A stretch of DNA of 64,000 nt from Frigoribacterium sp. PvP032 (GCF_017833035.1 NZ_JAFIBM010000001.1:620001-684000); one strand, 5' to 3'; positions 49,686 through 60,048 are shown, numbered from the stretch's first letter. Notes: generated by a model from the letters alone, not told the origin. Made by a program: numbers and translations.

Positions 49686-51007
49686 CGCGCCTCCTCCGTG
49701 TCGGTCAGCACGACGGCGACGCGCCAGCCGCCGCCGCTGCCGTCACCGTCGCCCGGAAGCGGCCCCGCCGCGACGGTGCCGCCGTACATCCTCGCGCGCT
49801 CGCGCATGCCGACGAGGCCGCGGCCCGCGCCCGCCAGCGGCGGAGCGGCGTCCGCCCCATCGTCTCCGTCGGCTGCGCCCTCCCGACGGCCGGTCCCGTC
49901 GTCGGTCACCGTCACGGACACCTCCTCGCCCCAGTCGAGCTCGACGAGCACCCGGCTCGGCGAGCCGGCGTGCCGGAGGGCGTTCGTCAGCGACTCCTGC
50001 ACGATCCGGTGCACGGCCGTCTGCAGGGCCTCGGAGGCGGCAGGCACGCCCCGCGACTCGACCACCACCGGCAGCCCCGCGGCCCGGAACGAGGCCACCA
50101 GCTCGGGCAGCTGGTCGATCCCCGGCAGGGGCTGCGCCGGGAGCTCGGCTCCAGCTCCGGCTCCGGCTGCTGCTCCGTTCGCTGCCGCCGCCGACCCGTC
50201 GGCGACGCCTGCCGCCGACAGGTCGTCGTCGTCGCCCAGCGCCCCGAGCAGCCGACGCATGTCGCCGAGCGACCGCCGGCCGACCTGCACGATCTCGGCC
50301 ACCGCCTCCTGCGACCTGGCCGAGTCCTTTCGGGCGAGGGCGTCGGCGCCCTCGGCGAGCGTGACCATCACGGAGATGCCGTGCGAGACGATGTCGTGCA
50401 CCTCGCGGGTGATGCGCGCACGCTCGGCCGCGGTGGCGAGCCGCGCCTGCTGGTCGCGCTCGCGCTCGAGGCGCTCTGCGCGCTCGACCAGCGCCTCCAG
50501 CCGTCGTCGACGGGAGCCGACGTCGGAGCCGATCAGCACGGCGACGAGCAGGAGCAGCACCGTGACGAAGGAGGCGCCCGTCGCCTCCCCGAGGACGACC
50601 CTCGACAGCACCGCGACCAGCACGACGACGGCGGCCGAGACGCCGAGACCGATCCAGGCAGCCCGGACCGAGCGGTGCACGGCGAGGGCGTAGAGGGCGA
50701 GGCAGACGGCGAGCGGGTCGAGCCCGCCGTCGACGAGCGCGGCGACGGCCGTGGCGACGGTCACGACCGCGAAGGTCAGCCAGGGGCGCCGGCGCCGCAC
50801 GAGCAGCGCGGCTGCCGAGACGACGACCCCTGCGCCGAGGACGACGTCGACGCCGAGCGGCCGGCCGGTGCCGGTGGCGAGCCAGACGAGCGCGAGGCTC
50901 GTGCCGCTGACGAGCAGGTAGCCGAGGGCGACGAGGGCGTCCACGACGGTCGGACGCGACACGGCCCAGCGGCGCACGGCGCCCGGCGGGCGGGGGCTGT
51001 CGGGCAT
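49682..51007 (-). CDS. Sensor histidine kinase (HisKA_3 type)
   Basis: The 441-residue kinase has five or six membrane helices in the first ~165 residues, the phosphorylation motif ERARITREVHDIVSHGISVM, a low-complexity Ala/Gly insert in the dimerisation-ATPase linker and an ATPase domain (RIVQESLTNALRHAGSPSRV, AGRGLVGMRERARMYGG). Members of this DesK/LiaS-like group often sense membrane or envelope stress. It is coupled to the response regulator by a GTGA overlap. The DUF998-like gene upstream (10 bases away) may be part of the same unit. Confidence 0.92.
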   Translation of the reverse strand: MPDSPRPPGAVRRWAVSRPTVVDALVALGYLLVSGTSLALVWLATGTGRPLGVDVVLGAGVVVSAAALLVRRRRPWLTFAVVTVATAVAALVDGGLDPLAVCLALYALAVHRSVRAAWIGLGVSAAVVVLVAVLSRVVLGEATGASFVTVLLLLVAVLIGSDVGSRRRRLEALVERAERLERERDQQARLATAAERARITREVHDIVSHGISVMVTLAEGADALARKDSARSQEAVAEIVQVGRRSLGDMRRLLGALGDDDDLSAAGVADGSAAAANGAAAGAGAGAELPAQPLPGIDQLPELVASFRAAGLPVVVESRGVPAASEALQTAVHRIVQESLTNALRHAGSPSRVLVELDWGEEVSVTVTDDGTGRREGAADGDDGADAAPPLAGAGRGLVGMRERARMYGGTVAAGPLPGDGDGSGGGWRVAVVLTDTEEAR

Positions 51008-51016
51008 GGTCCGACT

Positions 51017-51820
51017 CTACGCAGCGGCCCGGACGGAGGCGCGGGTGCGGTCGGCCTCCGCGGGGTGGCTGCGGCCTCGCACCGGGCCTGTCTGCGAGCC
51101 GGTCCCCAGCGTCGAGACCCCGAGCACGATCAGCCAGCCGATCGCGATCGTCGTGGCGACGAGCTCGAGGACGCCCCCGACGTCGGTGCCGACGCGCAGC
51201 AGCGAGAGCAGCCCGCCGGCTGCCGCGATCAGCGCCACCGAGACGCCGCTCAGCATCGAGAGCACTCGCAGGCGGCGACGTCCGGCGACGAACGACGCCT
51301 GCAGCATCGCGACGCAGGCCGCCGTGAAGGCGAGCACGGCCGAGGTCGTGTGGACGAGGTCCTGCACCGTGAAGGTCGCGCCGACGGGCAGCGGGCAGCC
51401 CGCCGTGCAGGGCACCTGCGACGCCACCAGGAACAGCCCCGACGCGGTCGCGATCGACGTCGACACCGTCCAGGCCCCGAGGAGGCGCCCCGCGGCCCGC
51501 ATGCCCCGCCCGGCGCGCAGCCCCCGCGCCGCCCACGCGACGAGCAGCCCGCCGGCGACGACGAGCAGCAGCGCCGCCTCGAACAGCGCGGCCGTCGGCT
51601 CCCCGTCGGCGCCGAGCTCGCTGACGTACACGGGCCGGTCGACCCGGCTGCGCGCGACCCAGATCAGGACGAGCGCGACAGCCGTGAGAGCACTGCCGAC
51701 GCCCGCGGCGACGGTGCGGGAGGTGGTGCAGGAGGTGGTGCTGCGCGCACTGCCGGAGGCGGTCGCGCCGCCGGTCGGGCGGGCTGCGGACGGTGAGGTG
51801 CGGGACACGGTGGAAGCCAT
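51017..51820 (-). CDS. DUF998-like multi-pass membrane protein
   Basis: This 267-residue protein has a Ser/Thr/Ala-rich N-terminal tail and six to seven hydrophobic helices arranged like DUF998 proteins (ATASGLFLVASQVPCTAGC, VQDLVHTTSAVLAFTAACV). The PCTxGCP loop with two cysteines and the DxVH segment are typical. It ends 10 bases before the kinase start, so it could be co-transcribed and provide or influence the signal. The function is unknown. Confidence 0.78.
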   Translation of the reverse strand: MASTVSRTSPSAARPTGGATASGSARSTTSCTTSRTVAAGVGSALTAVALVLIWVARSRVDRPVYVSELGADGEPTAALFEAALLLVVAGGLLVAWAARGLRAGRGMRAAGRLLGAWTVSTSIATASGLFLVASQVPCTAGCPLPVGATFTVQDLVHTTSAVLAFTAACVAMLQASFVAGRRRLRVLSMLSGVSVALIAAAGGLLSLLRVGTDVGGVLELVATTIAIGWLIVLGVSTLGTGSQTGPVRGRSHPAEADRTRASVRAAA

Positions 51821-51944
51821 GTCCCGACGCTAAGAAGAGCCCCGCCCCGACCGCGTCGGCCCGTGGTGCACGCCCGACGTCTACGTAGCACCTGGGTACC
51901 ACGCGCCTCCGCGAGGGCGGGCCGACGCGCAGCGGACCCTGTCG

Positions 51945-53105
51945 TCAGACCTCGTCGTGGACGGCGTCCCAGATCTCGCGTGCCAGCCAACGTTCCTTGC
52001 CGCCCTGCCCCCACCGTCCCATGGAGACGAGCCAACCGCGTTCCTGCGCCTTCCTGAGGACGGTGGACGCTGTCGGCTGAGAGACGTCGAGAGCTCTCTG
52101 CACGGAGCCGACCGTGACGACGGGGTTCCTGAAGATGACGTCGACGAGCCCGGCGAGCGCGGACCGGTCGGCACGGACCTCGGCTCTGTACCGCTCCCGG
52201 ATCTGGACGAGGAGGGTGATCCTGGAGGCGCTCTCCGTGGCCTGCTCCGTGACGCCGTCGGCGAAGAAGCGGATCCATTCTTCGATCTCTCCGCGTTCAC
52301 GCACCGCCTGGAGTCGCTCGTAGTACTCGACCCTGTGCCGTTCGAAGAATCCGGAGATGTGGAGGATCGGAGCCGGCAGGACGCCGTCGTTCACCAGCAT
52401 CAGCCCGATGAGCAGTCGACCGATCCGGCCGTTTCCGTCGAGGAAGGGGTGGATGGTCTCGAACTGGTAGTGCATGAGCGCGCACTTGACGACGACGGGA
52501 ACGGTTCCGCTGTCCTCGTTGACGAAGGACTCCCAGTCGGCGAGCAGCTCAGGGATGTGGTCTTGGTGGGGCGGGATGAACCTCGCGGACTCAGGGCTCG
52601 CGTTCGGGCTGCCGATCCAGACAGGTGACCGTCGGAGCTCGCCAGGTGCCTTCTCCTCTCCCCGGACGTCGCTCATCAACGTCGCGTGCGTCGCACAGAA
52701 CAGTCGCTGTGTCACGGGGAGCGACCCGAGCAGCGCGTTCCCCTCGCGTGCGGCTCGCAGGTAGTTGTCGACCTCCCTGAGGTTCTCGTCCACGATCGGG
52801 GCGCCTCCGCTCTCGGCCGAGAGGACGTCGCTGAGTGACGCTTGCGTTCCCTCGATGCGGGAGCTCGACAGGGCTTCCTGCGCCATGGAGGGACCGAGCA
52901 GCAACTCGGGATCCTGGACGAGCTGCCCGAGCCCGGACAGGCGACCCAGGGAGATGTCCGCCCGTGATACCGCGAGTCCGACTGACGGAGGGAGGGGCAG
53001 CTCGCGGGGGAGTCTCGCCGGCATGAAGTAGGGGTGCGTCCAGGACGACAGCGGTCTCGTCTGGAGGCCGCCGAAGCGGTCGGAGGTGAAGGCGGCCGGT
53101 TCCAT
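51945..53105 (-). CDS. Fic-family AMP-transferase with autoinhibitory helix and winged-helix tail
   Basis: The 386-residue protein has the full Fic active site HPFLDGNGRIGR (catalytic His219) and the inhibitory motif SSRIEGTQ with Glu85 in the N-terminal part, which marks a class II, self-inhibited Fic enzyme. The C-terminus contains a winged helix-turn-helix (TVGSVQRALDVSQPTASTVL). It should transfer AMP to a target protein, with the tail binding DNA. The gene has lower GC, more AT-rich codons and an AT-rich promoter compared with its neighbours, suggesting horizontal acquisition. A TATATC element eight bases before the ATG suggests a leaderless transcript. Confidence 0.92.
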   Translation of the reverse strand: MEPAAFTSDRFGGLQTRPLSSWTHPYFMPARLPRELPLPPSVGLAVSRADISLGRLSGLGQLVQDPELLLGPSMAQEALSSSRIEGTQASLSDVLSAESGGAPIVDENLREVDNYLRAAREGNALLGSLPVTQRLFCATHATLMSDVRGEEKAPGELRRSPVWIGSPNASPESARFIPPHQDHIPELLADWESFVNEDSGTVPVVVKCALMHYQFETIHPFLDGNGRIGRLLIGLMLVNDGVLPAPILHISGFFERHRVEYYERLQAVRERGEIEEWIRFFADGVTEQATESASRITLLVQIRERYRAEVRADRSALAGLVDVIFRNPVVTVGSVQRALDVSQPTASTVLRKAQERGWLVSMGRWGQGGKERWLAREIWDAVHDEV

Positions 53106-53136
53106 GGCTCGAAGATATAGGTGAAAGCTCCTGTTT

Positions 53137-53178
53137 CTTATTAGTTCGACTGTCGGCTCGCCACCGACTTATAAGTTC
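53137..53178. promoter_or_regulatory. Direct repeat operator upstream of the Fic gene
   Basis: CTTATTAGTTC (53137-53147) and CTTATAAGTTC (53168-53178) are 31 bp apart, three helical turns, on the upstream side of the Fic promoter. ACTTATAAGT inside the second is a perfect palindrome. The likely ligand is the winged-helix tail of the Fic protein, giving autoregulation (inference). Confidence 0.5.
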
Positions 53179-53261
53179 CCCCGATCCAGATGAGGAAGTT
53201 CTGCCTGCTCGCCAGTTCCCCACGTTCAGGAAGTGAAGGAGGCGGGGGCTGGCCGAGCAGG

Positions 53262-54002
53262 TCAGCGCACGCTGAGCAGGGCGGCGCCCGGGAGCTCGAC
53301 GTCGTCGGGCGAGCCGGTGCTGAGCACGGCGGCTCCGTCGCGGCGGGCGGCGTCGACGACGTCCTGGACGACCGCCGCGCTGGCCGGGTCGAGCTCGCTC
53401 GTGGGGTCGTCGAGGCAGAGCACGGCGGGTCGCGCGACCAGGGCGCGCGCGACGGCGACCCGCTGTTGCTGGCCGCCGGAGAGCTGCTCGAGCAGGTTGT
53501 GCCAGCTGGCCTCCGGCACGCCGAGGCGGCCGAGCAGCTGCTCGATCTCGGTCCACGAGCCGAGTGCTCCCGACGACCGTGCCAGCAGCGGCAGGGCGAC
53601 GTTCTCCGCCGCCGTGAGCGAGCCGAGCAGCTCGTGCTGGCGGGTCACCAGCCCGACGTCGGGACGGCCGGCGTGGCCGCCGTGGCCGCCGCGGCCTCCG
53701 CCTCCCCCCTTGCCCGCACCCGCACCCGCGTCTGTCCCGTTGCCGAACGACACGTCCCCGGCGAGGGGCCGCTCGAGCCCGGCCACCACCCGCAGCACCG
53801 CCGACGGCACCCCGTCGGGGTCGCCGAGCAGCACTGCCGCTCCGCCCCTCTCGACGACCAGGTCGATCGGGGCCGAGGGCGAGCCGTCGGGACGACGCAC
53901 GACGAGACCGACGAGACGCAGCGCGGGGGAGCCGGTCCGCGCCTCCTGGGCAGTGAGCTCCGGCTGCCCGGACAGCCCCGCGCCCGCATCGCCCTCACTC
54001 AT
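53262..54002 (-). CDS. ABC transporter ATPase subunit 1, degenerate nucleotide-binding site
   Basis: The 246-residue subunit has a perfect signature motif ([15 protein letters not shown]) and Q-loop region, but its Walker A is destroyed: the segment GDPDGVPS stands where GPSGSGKS should be, with Pro66 in place of the lysine. The catalytic Glu after Walker B is Asp (LDDPTS) and the H-loop His is missing (LSTGSPDD). A Gly-rich insert precedes the Q-loop. It cannot hydrolyse ATP on its own. Its intact signature matches the intact Walker A of the next protein. Its ATG overlaps that gene's stop by eight bases. Confidence 0.9.
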   Translation of the reverse strand: MSEGDAGAGLSGQPELTAQEARTGSPALRLVGLVVRRPDGSPSAPIDLVVERGGAAVLLGDPDGVPSAVLRVVAGLERPLAGDVSFGNGTDAGAGAGKGGGGGRGGHGGHAGRPDVGLVTRQHELLGSLTAAENVALPLLARSSGALGSWTEIEQLLGRLGVPEASWHNLLEQLSGGQQQRVAVARALVARPAVLCLDDPTSELDPASAAVVQDVVDAARRDGAAVLSTGSPDDVELPGAALLSVR

Positions 54003-54876
54003 GTCCGGCACCGCCCGTCGCGCCTCGCGTCGCGCCGCCCGTCGCACCGCCCACCTCGTCGACCCGGCGCACGCGCAGCTCGCCGGGCGCCACCTCCTCG
54101 ACCGAGACGAGCGCCCCGTCCGACCAGTCGGCCCGCAGGGCCTGCGGCAGCTGCAGCGAGCCGTCGGTGCCGACGACCGACCAGCGTCCCTCGGCGGTGG
54201 CCTCCTCGCCGACGCGCCCGTCGCGGAGGTGCACCATGCGCTGCATCCGTGCCGCGACCGCGTCGTCGTGGGTGACGACGAGCACCGCGGTGCCCGCCTC
54301 CGAGGTCGTCTCGACGAGCAGGTCGAGCAGGGCGTCGCGCGCCTCCGGCCCGAGCCGGCTGGTGGGCTCGTCGGCCAGCAGGAGGCGCGGGCGCGGCGCC
54401 AGCGCCACGGCCAGCGCGACGACCTGCTGCTCGGTCGGCGTCAGCTGCCCGACGGGTCGCCGGTCGCCGACCAGCCCGGCGGCGCGCAGCACGCGTCGGC
54501 CGACGCGGAGGTCGTCCCGCTCGCGGCTGCCGACGGCCCACGCGACGTTGCCGACGGCGTCGTCGTGCAGGAGGAGGTTCGCCGGGGCTCCCTGCATCAT
54601 CAGGCCCAGCGTGCCCCGGCGGAGGCGGGTGATCGTGCTCGCCCGCGCCGTCGCGAGGTCCGTGCCGAACACCTCGGCGCGGCCCGCCGAGGGCCGCGTC
54701 ACTCCCGCGACGATCGAGAGCAGCGTCGACTTGCCCGAGCCCGACGGGCCGAGCACGGCGACGCGCTGACCGGCGGGCACGACGAGGTCGACGCCGCGCA
54801 GGGCGGCGACGTCGGTGCCTGCCTCGCGGTAGACGTGCACGAGCCCACGGCAGAGCAGGGCGAGGTCGTCGGTCAT
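53995..54876 (-). CDS. ABC transporter ATPase subunit 2, degenerate signature motif
   Basis: The 293-residue subunit has a canonical Walker A (GPSGSGKST, Lys49), Walker B (LLLADEPTS) and H-loop (VVTHDD), but its signature is LTPTEQQ instead of LSGGQ. It therefore complements subunit 1. A ~60-residue C-terminal extension ([18 protein letters not shown]) ends in a Gly/Ala/Thr repeat tail. It belongs to the LolD/MacB branch that works with FtsX-type permeases. Its ATG overlaps the permease stop by four bases. Confidence 0.9.
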   Translation of the reverse strand: MTDDLALLCRGLVHVYREAGTDVAALRGVDLVVPAGQRVAVLGPSGSGKSTLLSIVAGVTRPSAGRAEVFGTDLATARASTITRLRRGTLGLMMQGAPANLLLHDDAVGNVAWAVGSRERDDLRVGRRVLRAAGLVGDRRPVGQLTPTEQQVVALAVALAPRPRLLLADEPTSRLGPEARDALLDLLVETTSEAGTAVLVVTHDDAVAARMQRMVHLRDGRVGEEATAEGRWSVVGTDGSLQLPQALRADWSDGALVSVEEVAPGELRVRRVDEVGGATGGATRGATGGAGHE

Positions 54877-57800
54877 CGAGGCTCCTTCCCGTCGCCGAGC
54901 TCGACGCGCCCCGCGACCACGGCCACGCCGGCCAGCAGCGCCAGCGTGCCCAGGACCAGCAGCACCAGCGGTCCCCACGACGGCACGAGGTCGGGCGGCG
55001 GCGTCCGCCCCGACCCGACGACGAGCGGCAGCCGCGACACTGTCAGCAGGTAGGCGACGAGCCCGGCCGCCCCGCCGAGCACCGTGCCGACCGCGGGAGG
55101 CAGGAACACCTCGAGCGCCGCCGCCCGCCGCAGGCGCCGTCGCGGCACCCCGGCCGACTCGAGCGCCGCACGGTCGCCTCGCCGCGACGGTGCCGACACG
55201 ACGCGCGCGGCCACGGTGGCGGCGAGCGTCAGCAGCAGCGCGGCGGCGCCCACGACGAGCGCCAACGAGGAGGCGCGGGTCGGCGACGCGTGCCGGTACC
55301 CGGCCGTCACCTCCTGCAGGGTCCTGGTGCCGACGACCTCGACGCCCTGGTCGGACAGGGCCGAGACGACCCGCGCCTCCTCGGCGGTCGTCATCGGCGC
55401 GAGCCACACCTCGTGCTGGGCCTCGGACGCACCGGGATCGCTGACCCGGTCGAGCAGCGGCAGGTCGATGAGGATCCCCTCGCCGCCGATCCGCGGCAGG
55501 ACCCGGGCGTGGCCGACCTGGGCGAGCACGCGCGACGTCAGGTCGGGGGCGACGCCGACGAGGCCGCCCTCGACCCCGGCGAACGGGGTCGTCGCGGTGC
55601 CGTCGGCGACGACGACGGGCAGCGGCTCGGGCGCGTCGAGCGGCGCGATCGACGCTGTGTTGCCGCCCTGCTGGTCGAGGAACGACAGCGCCAGCCCGGG
55701 AACCGCGCCGCCCCGGTCGACCGCGTCGGCGATCGCGGTCGTCGCCGGGCGGGTGGGGTCGACGGCCTCGCCGACGCGGTCGCGCCACCGGTCGGGGGCG
55801 AGCCAGTCCGCCGTGTCGGCCGCCGCCTCCTGGTCGGTCGAGATGCCGGTCACGGTGAGCGCGACGCCGAACGTCGGGGTCGTCGCCCGCGAGCTGGTGA
55901 GGCCGAGCCAGACGACCCGGCAGCCGGCCTCGCACGGGAACCGGCCGGGCACGCTCGTGAGGGTGCCGTCGCGCGGGTCGCCGAGGTCGACCGTGTGCCA
56001 GCCGTCGGCCGCCTGCACCACCACGCGCAGCGACACGTCGGCGAGGTCGGTCGGGAAGCCGTCGACGGTGAGGCCCTGCGGCGCGATCGTCGTGACGTCG
56101 GCGACGTCGAGCGACAGGCTCGAGCCGGTCAGCACGAACGAGTCGCCGACCGGCGGGACGAGCAGCTCGGCGAGTCGGTCGGGGGTGCCGGCGGAGCTCC
56201 AGCCGGCCGACCAGGCGGACACCGCCCCGAGGCGTTCCGTGTCGACGGCGACGATGCGGCCGACGCCCTGCCCGCGGCGCAGCACGTCGACGGCCATCGC
56301 CCGGTCGCCGTCGGGATCCGCGGCACGGACCGCGTCGACGAAGTCCACGTCGTCGCGGACGCCGACGCTCAGCACGGTCGAGGCCCCGACGGAGGCGCGG
56401 GCCCGGTCGACCTGCAGCCGGTCGGCCGTGACGGCGACCTGGCTCGCCCAGCCCGTGACGGCGACGCCGAGGCAGACGAGCACCGCCGCCGTCAGCACCG
56501 ACGGCGTCCGGCCGAGCCGTCGCGTGACGAGCAGCGCCGTGAGCGACCGTGGCGGGCGCCGGGTCGAGCGGCCCGCGAGCAGGGCCACGAGTCGCAGCGC
56601 ACCGACGCCGACGAGCACCGCGACGAGGCTGGGCGCGAGCAGTGCGACGCCCGGGCCGGTGGCCTCGCCCTGCGTGACGAGCGCGACGAGCACGGTCACG
56701 GTGACGAGCGCGAGGCCGGCCTGCACGACGACGCCGAGCCGCCCGAGCCGGCGCGGGTCGGCCGCCCCGCCGAGCAGCTGGTCGAGGGGCACCCGCGCCG
56801 AGCGCAGGCTCGCGACGCCGAGCGCGGCCAACGACCCCACGAGCGCCAAGGAGGCGGCGCCCACCACGAGCGGGCTGGTCGGCTCCACGCGCACCTCGTC
56901 GCCCAGCCAGGCCCGGGCCGCGACGGCGGCGGAGCCCCAGCCGGCCAGCGCCCCGAGCACGGCGCCGAGCACGATCGCGAGGGCGGGCTCGGTGAAGACC
57001 GTGGCCAGCCAGCGGCCGCGCGTCAGGCCGCGCAGCCGTGCGAGTCCCCACTCGGCCGAGCGGACGCGGGCGAGGCGCTGCACGACGAGGGCGACCGCGA
57101 ACCAGGCGAGCGCGAGGGCCTGCAGCGCCGTGGCCGCCGCGATGACGGCGGCCGCGTCGGCCTGCCGGTCGACCTGGCCGAGCACGCCGGTGAGGCCGGT
57201 GCGCAGGCTGGCACGGGCGGCGGCACCGTCCGTGCCGAGGGTCGCCTCCTCGAGGGCGGCGGCGTCGGCACGGACCCGAGCGACGTCGTCGAGGGCCAGC
57301 GGACGGGACGGGATGAGTGCGGCGTAGACCTTGGCGTCCAGCAGCAGCGCGTCGAAGCCGTCCGAGGTCACCACGAGGTCGTCGGCGCCCGGGACGTCGA
57401 CCCGCACTGCGCGCGAGGGGGCGGCGAAGAACCGGCCGTCGTCCCGCATCGGGTCGTAGCGCCCGCTGACTGTCAGCTCGACCTGGTCGCCGTCCGTGAC
57501 GACCACGAGGACGTCGCCGACGGCCACGCCCTCGACGGCGGACGACACCATCACCTGGTCGCTGCCGACGGGGCAGGTGCCCTCGTCGAGCACAGCGTCG
57601 CCGCAGTCGTCGCGGAGGAGGCTCGCGACGCGGGCGCCGCCCGTCACGTCGGCGTCGCTCGTCGACGTCCAGAGCACGTCGGCGGCCGACTCCGCCGCCA
57701 CCACGGGGGCACGCCACACGGGGCCCGCGTCGACCGACTCGACGACGTCGCGCGCGTTCGACATCCCCACGAGGGTCGAGTCGCCGTAGAGGTCGGACAC

Positions 57801-57986
57801 GACGACGAGGCTCAGGTCGTCGACCCTCGACAGGGCGGTCGCCTCGGCGAGGCCCTGCTGCTGGACGGCCCGGAGCAGCATCGGCGCGAGCACCGAGATC
57901 AGCACGGCGAGAGCCGAGAGCACGACGAGGGAGGCGGCGCCCGCGGGACGGCGGCGCACGCTCGTGACCCAGGCAGGTCGAGCCAC
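54873..57986 (-). CDS. FtsX-type ABC permease with duplicated transmembrane units
   Basis: The 1037-residue protein has an N-terminal helix ([19 protein letters not shown]), a large extracytoplasmic domain (residues ~45-265), a group of helices around 270-360 and 400-480, a second helix ([18 protein letters not shown]) and extracytoplasmic domain (about 530-890), and three closing helices with a short C-terminal tail. This is the long FtsX layout of actinobacterial exporters of lipoproteins or cell-surface molecules. It forms a coupled three-gene operon with the two complementary ATPases. No substrate-specific gene is near. Confidence 0.9.
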   Translation of the reverse strand: MARPAWVTSVRRRPAGAASLVVLSALAVLISVLAPMLLRAVQQQGLAEATALSRVDDLSLVVVSDLYGDSTLVGMSNARDVVESVDAGPVWRAPVVAAESAADVLWTSTSDADVTGGARVASLLRDDCGDAVLDEGTCPVGSDQVMVSSAVEGVAVGDVLVVVTDGDQVELTVSGRYDPMRDDGRFFAAPSRAVRVDVPGADDLVVTSDGFDALLLDAKVYAALIPSRPLALDDVARVRADAAALEEATLGTDGAAARASLRTGLTGVLGQVDRQADAAAVIAAATALQALALAWFAVALVVQRLARVRSAEWGLARLRGLTRGRWLATVFTEPALAIVLGAVLGALAGWGSAAVAARAWLGDEVRVEPTSPLVVGAASLALVGSLAALGVASLRSARVPLDQLLGGAADPRRLGRLGVVVQAGLALVTVTVLVALVTQGEATGPGVALLAPSLVAVLVGVGALRLVALLAGRSTRRPPRSLTALLVTRRLGRTPSVLTAAVLVCLGVAVTGWASQVAVTADRLQVDRARASVGASTVLSVGVRDDVDFVDAVRAADPDGDRAMAVDVLRRGQGVGRIVAVDTERLGAVSAWSAGWSSAGTPDRLAELLVPPVGDSFVLTGSSLSLDVADVTTIAPQGLTVDGFPTDLADVSLRVVVQAADGWHTVDLGDPRDGTLTSVPGRFPCEAGCRVVWLGLTSSRATTPTFGVALTVTGISTDQEAAADTADWLAPDRWRDRVGEAVDPTRPATTAIADAVDRGGAVPGLALSFLDQQGGNTASIAPLDAPEPLPVVVADGTATTPFAGVEGGLVGVAPDLTSRVLAQVGHARVLPRIGGEGILIDLPLLDRVSDPGASEAQHEVWLAPMTTAEEARVVSALSDQGVEVVGTRTLQEVTAGYRHASPTRASSLALVVGAAALLLTLAATVAARVVSAPSRRGDRAALESAGVPRRRLRRAAALEVFLPPAVGTVLGGAAGLVAYLLTVSRLPLVVGSGRTPPPDLVPSWGPLVLLVLGTLALLAGVAVVAGRVELGDGKEPR

Positions 57987-58160
57987 CGGGCACCTCCTCG
58001 TGCGGTCGCGGACGGCCCGACCCTACCGCCGAACGGTGCCGACCCTGCACGTTCCCGGGCGCGGGGGCCGCGCGGGGCAGGCGTGGGCCCACGCCTGTCT
58101 CGTCCCACGCCGCCGGCGTGACGACGCACGTGGCGCAGCCGCCCCTGCGAGACTCAGGAC

Positions 58161-59180
58161 ATGCCCGAACACGGTTTCCCCCTGCAGCGCCTCGGCTTCC
58201 TCACGATCGGGTCGTTCGAGCCCGCGTCCCCGGCCGGCGGCCACGAGGACACGCTGCGCGTCATCGAGCGCGGCGAGCAGCTCGGCCTCGACAGCGCGTG
58301 GCTGCGGCACCGGCACCTGCAGCCCGGCATCTCGTCGCCCGTCGCGATCATGGCCGCGGCGTCGCAGCGCACCAGCCGCATCGAGCTCGGCACCGCCGTC
58401 ACCCCGATCGGCGCCGAGAACCCGTTCCGCCTCGCCGAGGACCTCGGCACCGTCGACGTGCTGCTCGGCGGCCGCCTGAACCCCGGCTTCTCGACGGGCA
58501 CGCCGATGAACTTCGACCTGTACCGCGACGCGATCTACCCCGACACCCTCGACCAGGAGGACCTCGGTCCCGACCGGCTCCTCCGTCTCCGCGACCTCGT
58601 GCGCGGCGACGTGGTCAGCGCCTCGCCGGGCCGCCGCGGCATCGAGGAGTTCAGCGACGTCGTGCAGCCGCACAGCCCGGGCCTCGTCGACCGGCTCTGG
58701 TGCGGCGTCGGCAGCACCCGGTCGGCGGTGTGGGCCGGCGAGCACCGGTTCCACCTGCTGGCGTCGAGCGTGACGAAGGCCGAGCAGGGCACCGACTTCG
58801 CCGTGAACCAGCGCGCCCAGATCGACGCGTACCGCGACGCCCACCCGGCCGGCGCCTCCGCCCGGGTCTCGCAGGGCCTCGTCGTCGTGCCGACCGACTC
58901 GGCGACCCCCGATCAGCGCGCCCGCTACGCCGCGTACGCCGAGTCACGCGCCGGACGAGTAGGCGTGCCTCAGGGCCCGGGACAGCTGCTGTTCGCCGCC
59001 GACCTCGTCGGCACCTCGGCCGAGATCGCCGACGCGCTGCACGCCGACCCGGCCTACCAGGCGGTCGACGAGGTCGCCTTCGCGCTGCCCTTCTCCCTCG
59101 AGCCGGACGACTACGCGCAGATCCTCACGGACCTTGCCGAGCACCTCGGGCCCGAGCTCGGCTGGTCGCCCGCGGGCTGA
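58161..59180 (+). CDS. LLM-class flavin-dependent oxidoreductase
   Basis: The 339-residue protein is a luciferase-like monooxygenase-fold enzyme (GERGEQLGLDSAWLRHRHLQ region read as RGEQLGLDSAWLRHRHLQPG, TSRIELGTAVTPIGAENPFR, RLNPGFSTGTP). It should use FMNH2 or F420. It starts at ATG 58161. It resembles the bacterial alkanal-monooxygenase-like and nitroreductase-type LLM proteins. It appears to be a single gene, bounded downstream by a family D palindrome that also ends the convergent GntR gene. Confidence 0.9.
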   Translation: MPEHGFPLQRLGFLTIGSFEPASPAGGHEDTLRVIERGEQLGLDSAWLRHRHLQPGISSPVAIMAAASQRTSRIELGTAVTPIGAENPFRLAEDLGTVDVLLGGRLNPGFSTGTPMNFDLYRDAIYPDTLDQEDLGPDRLLRLRDLVRGDVVSASPGRRGIEEFSDVVQPHSPGLVDRLWCGVGSTRSAVWAGEHRFHLLASSVTKAEQGTDFAVNQRAQIDAYRDAHPAGASARVSQGLVVVPTDSATPDQRARYAAYAESRAGRVGVPQGPGQLLFAADLVGTSAEIADALHADPAYQAVDEVAFALPFSLEPDDYAQILTDLAEHLGPELGWSPAG

Positions 59181-59192
59181 CGCCTGAGCCGC

Positions 59193-59252
59193 GAACCGCG
59201 TTCCGAATCATGAACCGTGTTCTATCGCGGTTCATGGTTCGGAACGCGGTTC
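59193..59252. repeat. Family D palindrome, copy 1
   Basis: Arms 59193-59217 and 59228-59252 (GAACCGCGTTCCGAA outer, CATGAACCG inner) pair over 25 bp with one wobble, loop TGTTCTATCG. It lies 13 bases after the LLM stop and 20 before the GntR stop. A near-identical copy is at 63644-63703. Confidence 0.92.
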
Positions 59253-59271
59253 ATCGTGGGGCGGTGCCCGT

Positions 59272-60048
59272 TCAGCTGCTGCCGCTGCCGCGCACCACGC
59301 GCTCGAGCAGCTCGAGGTCGATGCCGACGTGCGCCCGGGCGAGCGACGCCGCCTCGCGCGCACGTCCGGCGCTGATCGCGTCGACGATCGCCTCGTGCTC
59401 GGCGAGCGCGCGCAGCTCCATCGCGCGCATGCCGTCCTGGCCGCCCCAGGGGTGGGCGGGCGCGGCGATGCTGACCCGCGCCTCCAGCTCGAACAGCACG
59501 TCGCGCAGGACCGCGTTGTGGGCCGTCTCGGCGATCGCGACGTGCAGCAGCTCGTCCGCCTTCTGAGACGCGAGCCCGGAGTCGGCCGCCCGGTAGGCCT
59601 CGAGTCGGTCGCGCAGCAGGGCGACGTCGGCGTCCGTGCGGTTCTCGGCCGCCGCCTCCGCGACGGTGCCGTGCAGCCGGCCGATGGCCGCGCTCGTGTC
59701 GCTGAGGTCCGACCAGCGGGCAGCGAGGGTGCGCTGCGCGACAGCGGACGCCGACCGGGCGTCCTGCTCGGGGCGGGAGTCCTGGGCGAGCACGAACGAC
59801 CCGCCACCCCGCCCGCGCTGAGTCTCGATCAGCCCCTGCTCGACGAGCCGCGCGAGCGCCTGGCGCACCGTCATCCGTCCGACGCGCAGCGAGGTCGCGA
59901 GCTCCCGCTCGGCAGGGAGGCGCTGGCCGGGCAGGTACTCGCCGGTCGCGATGGCCGTGACCAGGCGGTCGGTGATGTCGTCGGCGCGCGTGGTCGGCTC
60001 GAGCGGAGCGTCGAGGGCGCCGGAGGCGGTCGTCTCGCTCGTCGTCAT
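59272..60048 (-). CDS. GntR/FadR-family regulator (FCD domain)
   Basis: The 258-residue regulator has an N-terminal winged helix (LPAERELATSLRVGRMTVRQ, ALARLVEQGLIETQRGRGGG) and an FCD effector domain with the metal-binding residues usual in this group (HVAIAETAHNAVLRDVL, HEAIVDAISAGRAREA). It is divergent from the hydrolase-permease-amidase operon and is its likely repressor. The intergenic region contains a perfect 8-bp inverted repeat that could be its operator. Confidence 0.92.
   Translation of the reverse strand: MTTSETTASGALDAPLEPTTRADDITDRLVTAIATGEYLPGQRLPAERELATSLRVGRMTVRQALARLVEQGLIETQRGRGGGSFVLAQDSRPEQDARSASAVAQRTLAARWSDLSDTSAAIGRLHGTVAEAAAENRTDADVALLRDRLEAYRAADSGLASQKADELLHVAIAETAHNAVLRDVLFELEARVSIAAPAHPWGGQDGMRAMELRALAEHEAIVDAISAGRAREAASLARAHVGIDLELLERVVRGSGSS

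Noticed and set aside
51945-53105. A Fic/antitoxin (FicTA or Doc/Phd) toxin-antitoxin pair
   Set aside because: No small antitoxin gene precedes it; the inhibitory motif is inside the same protein (class II), so it is not a two-gene module.
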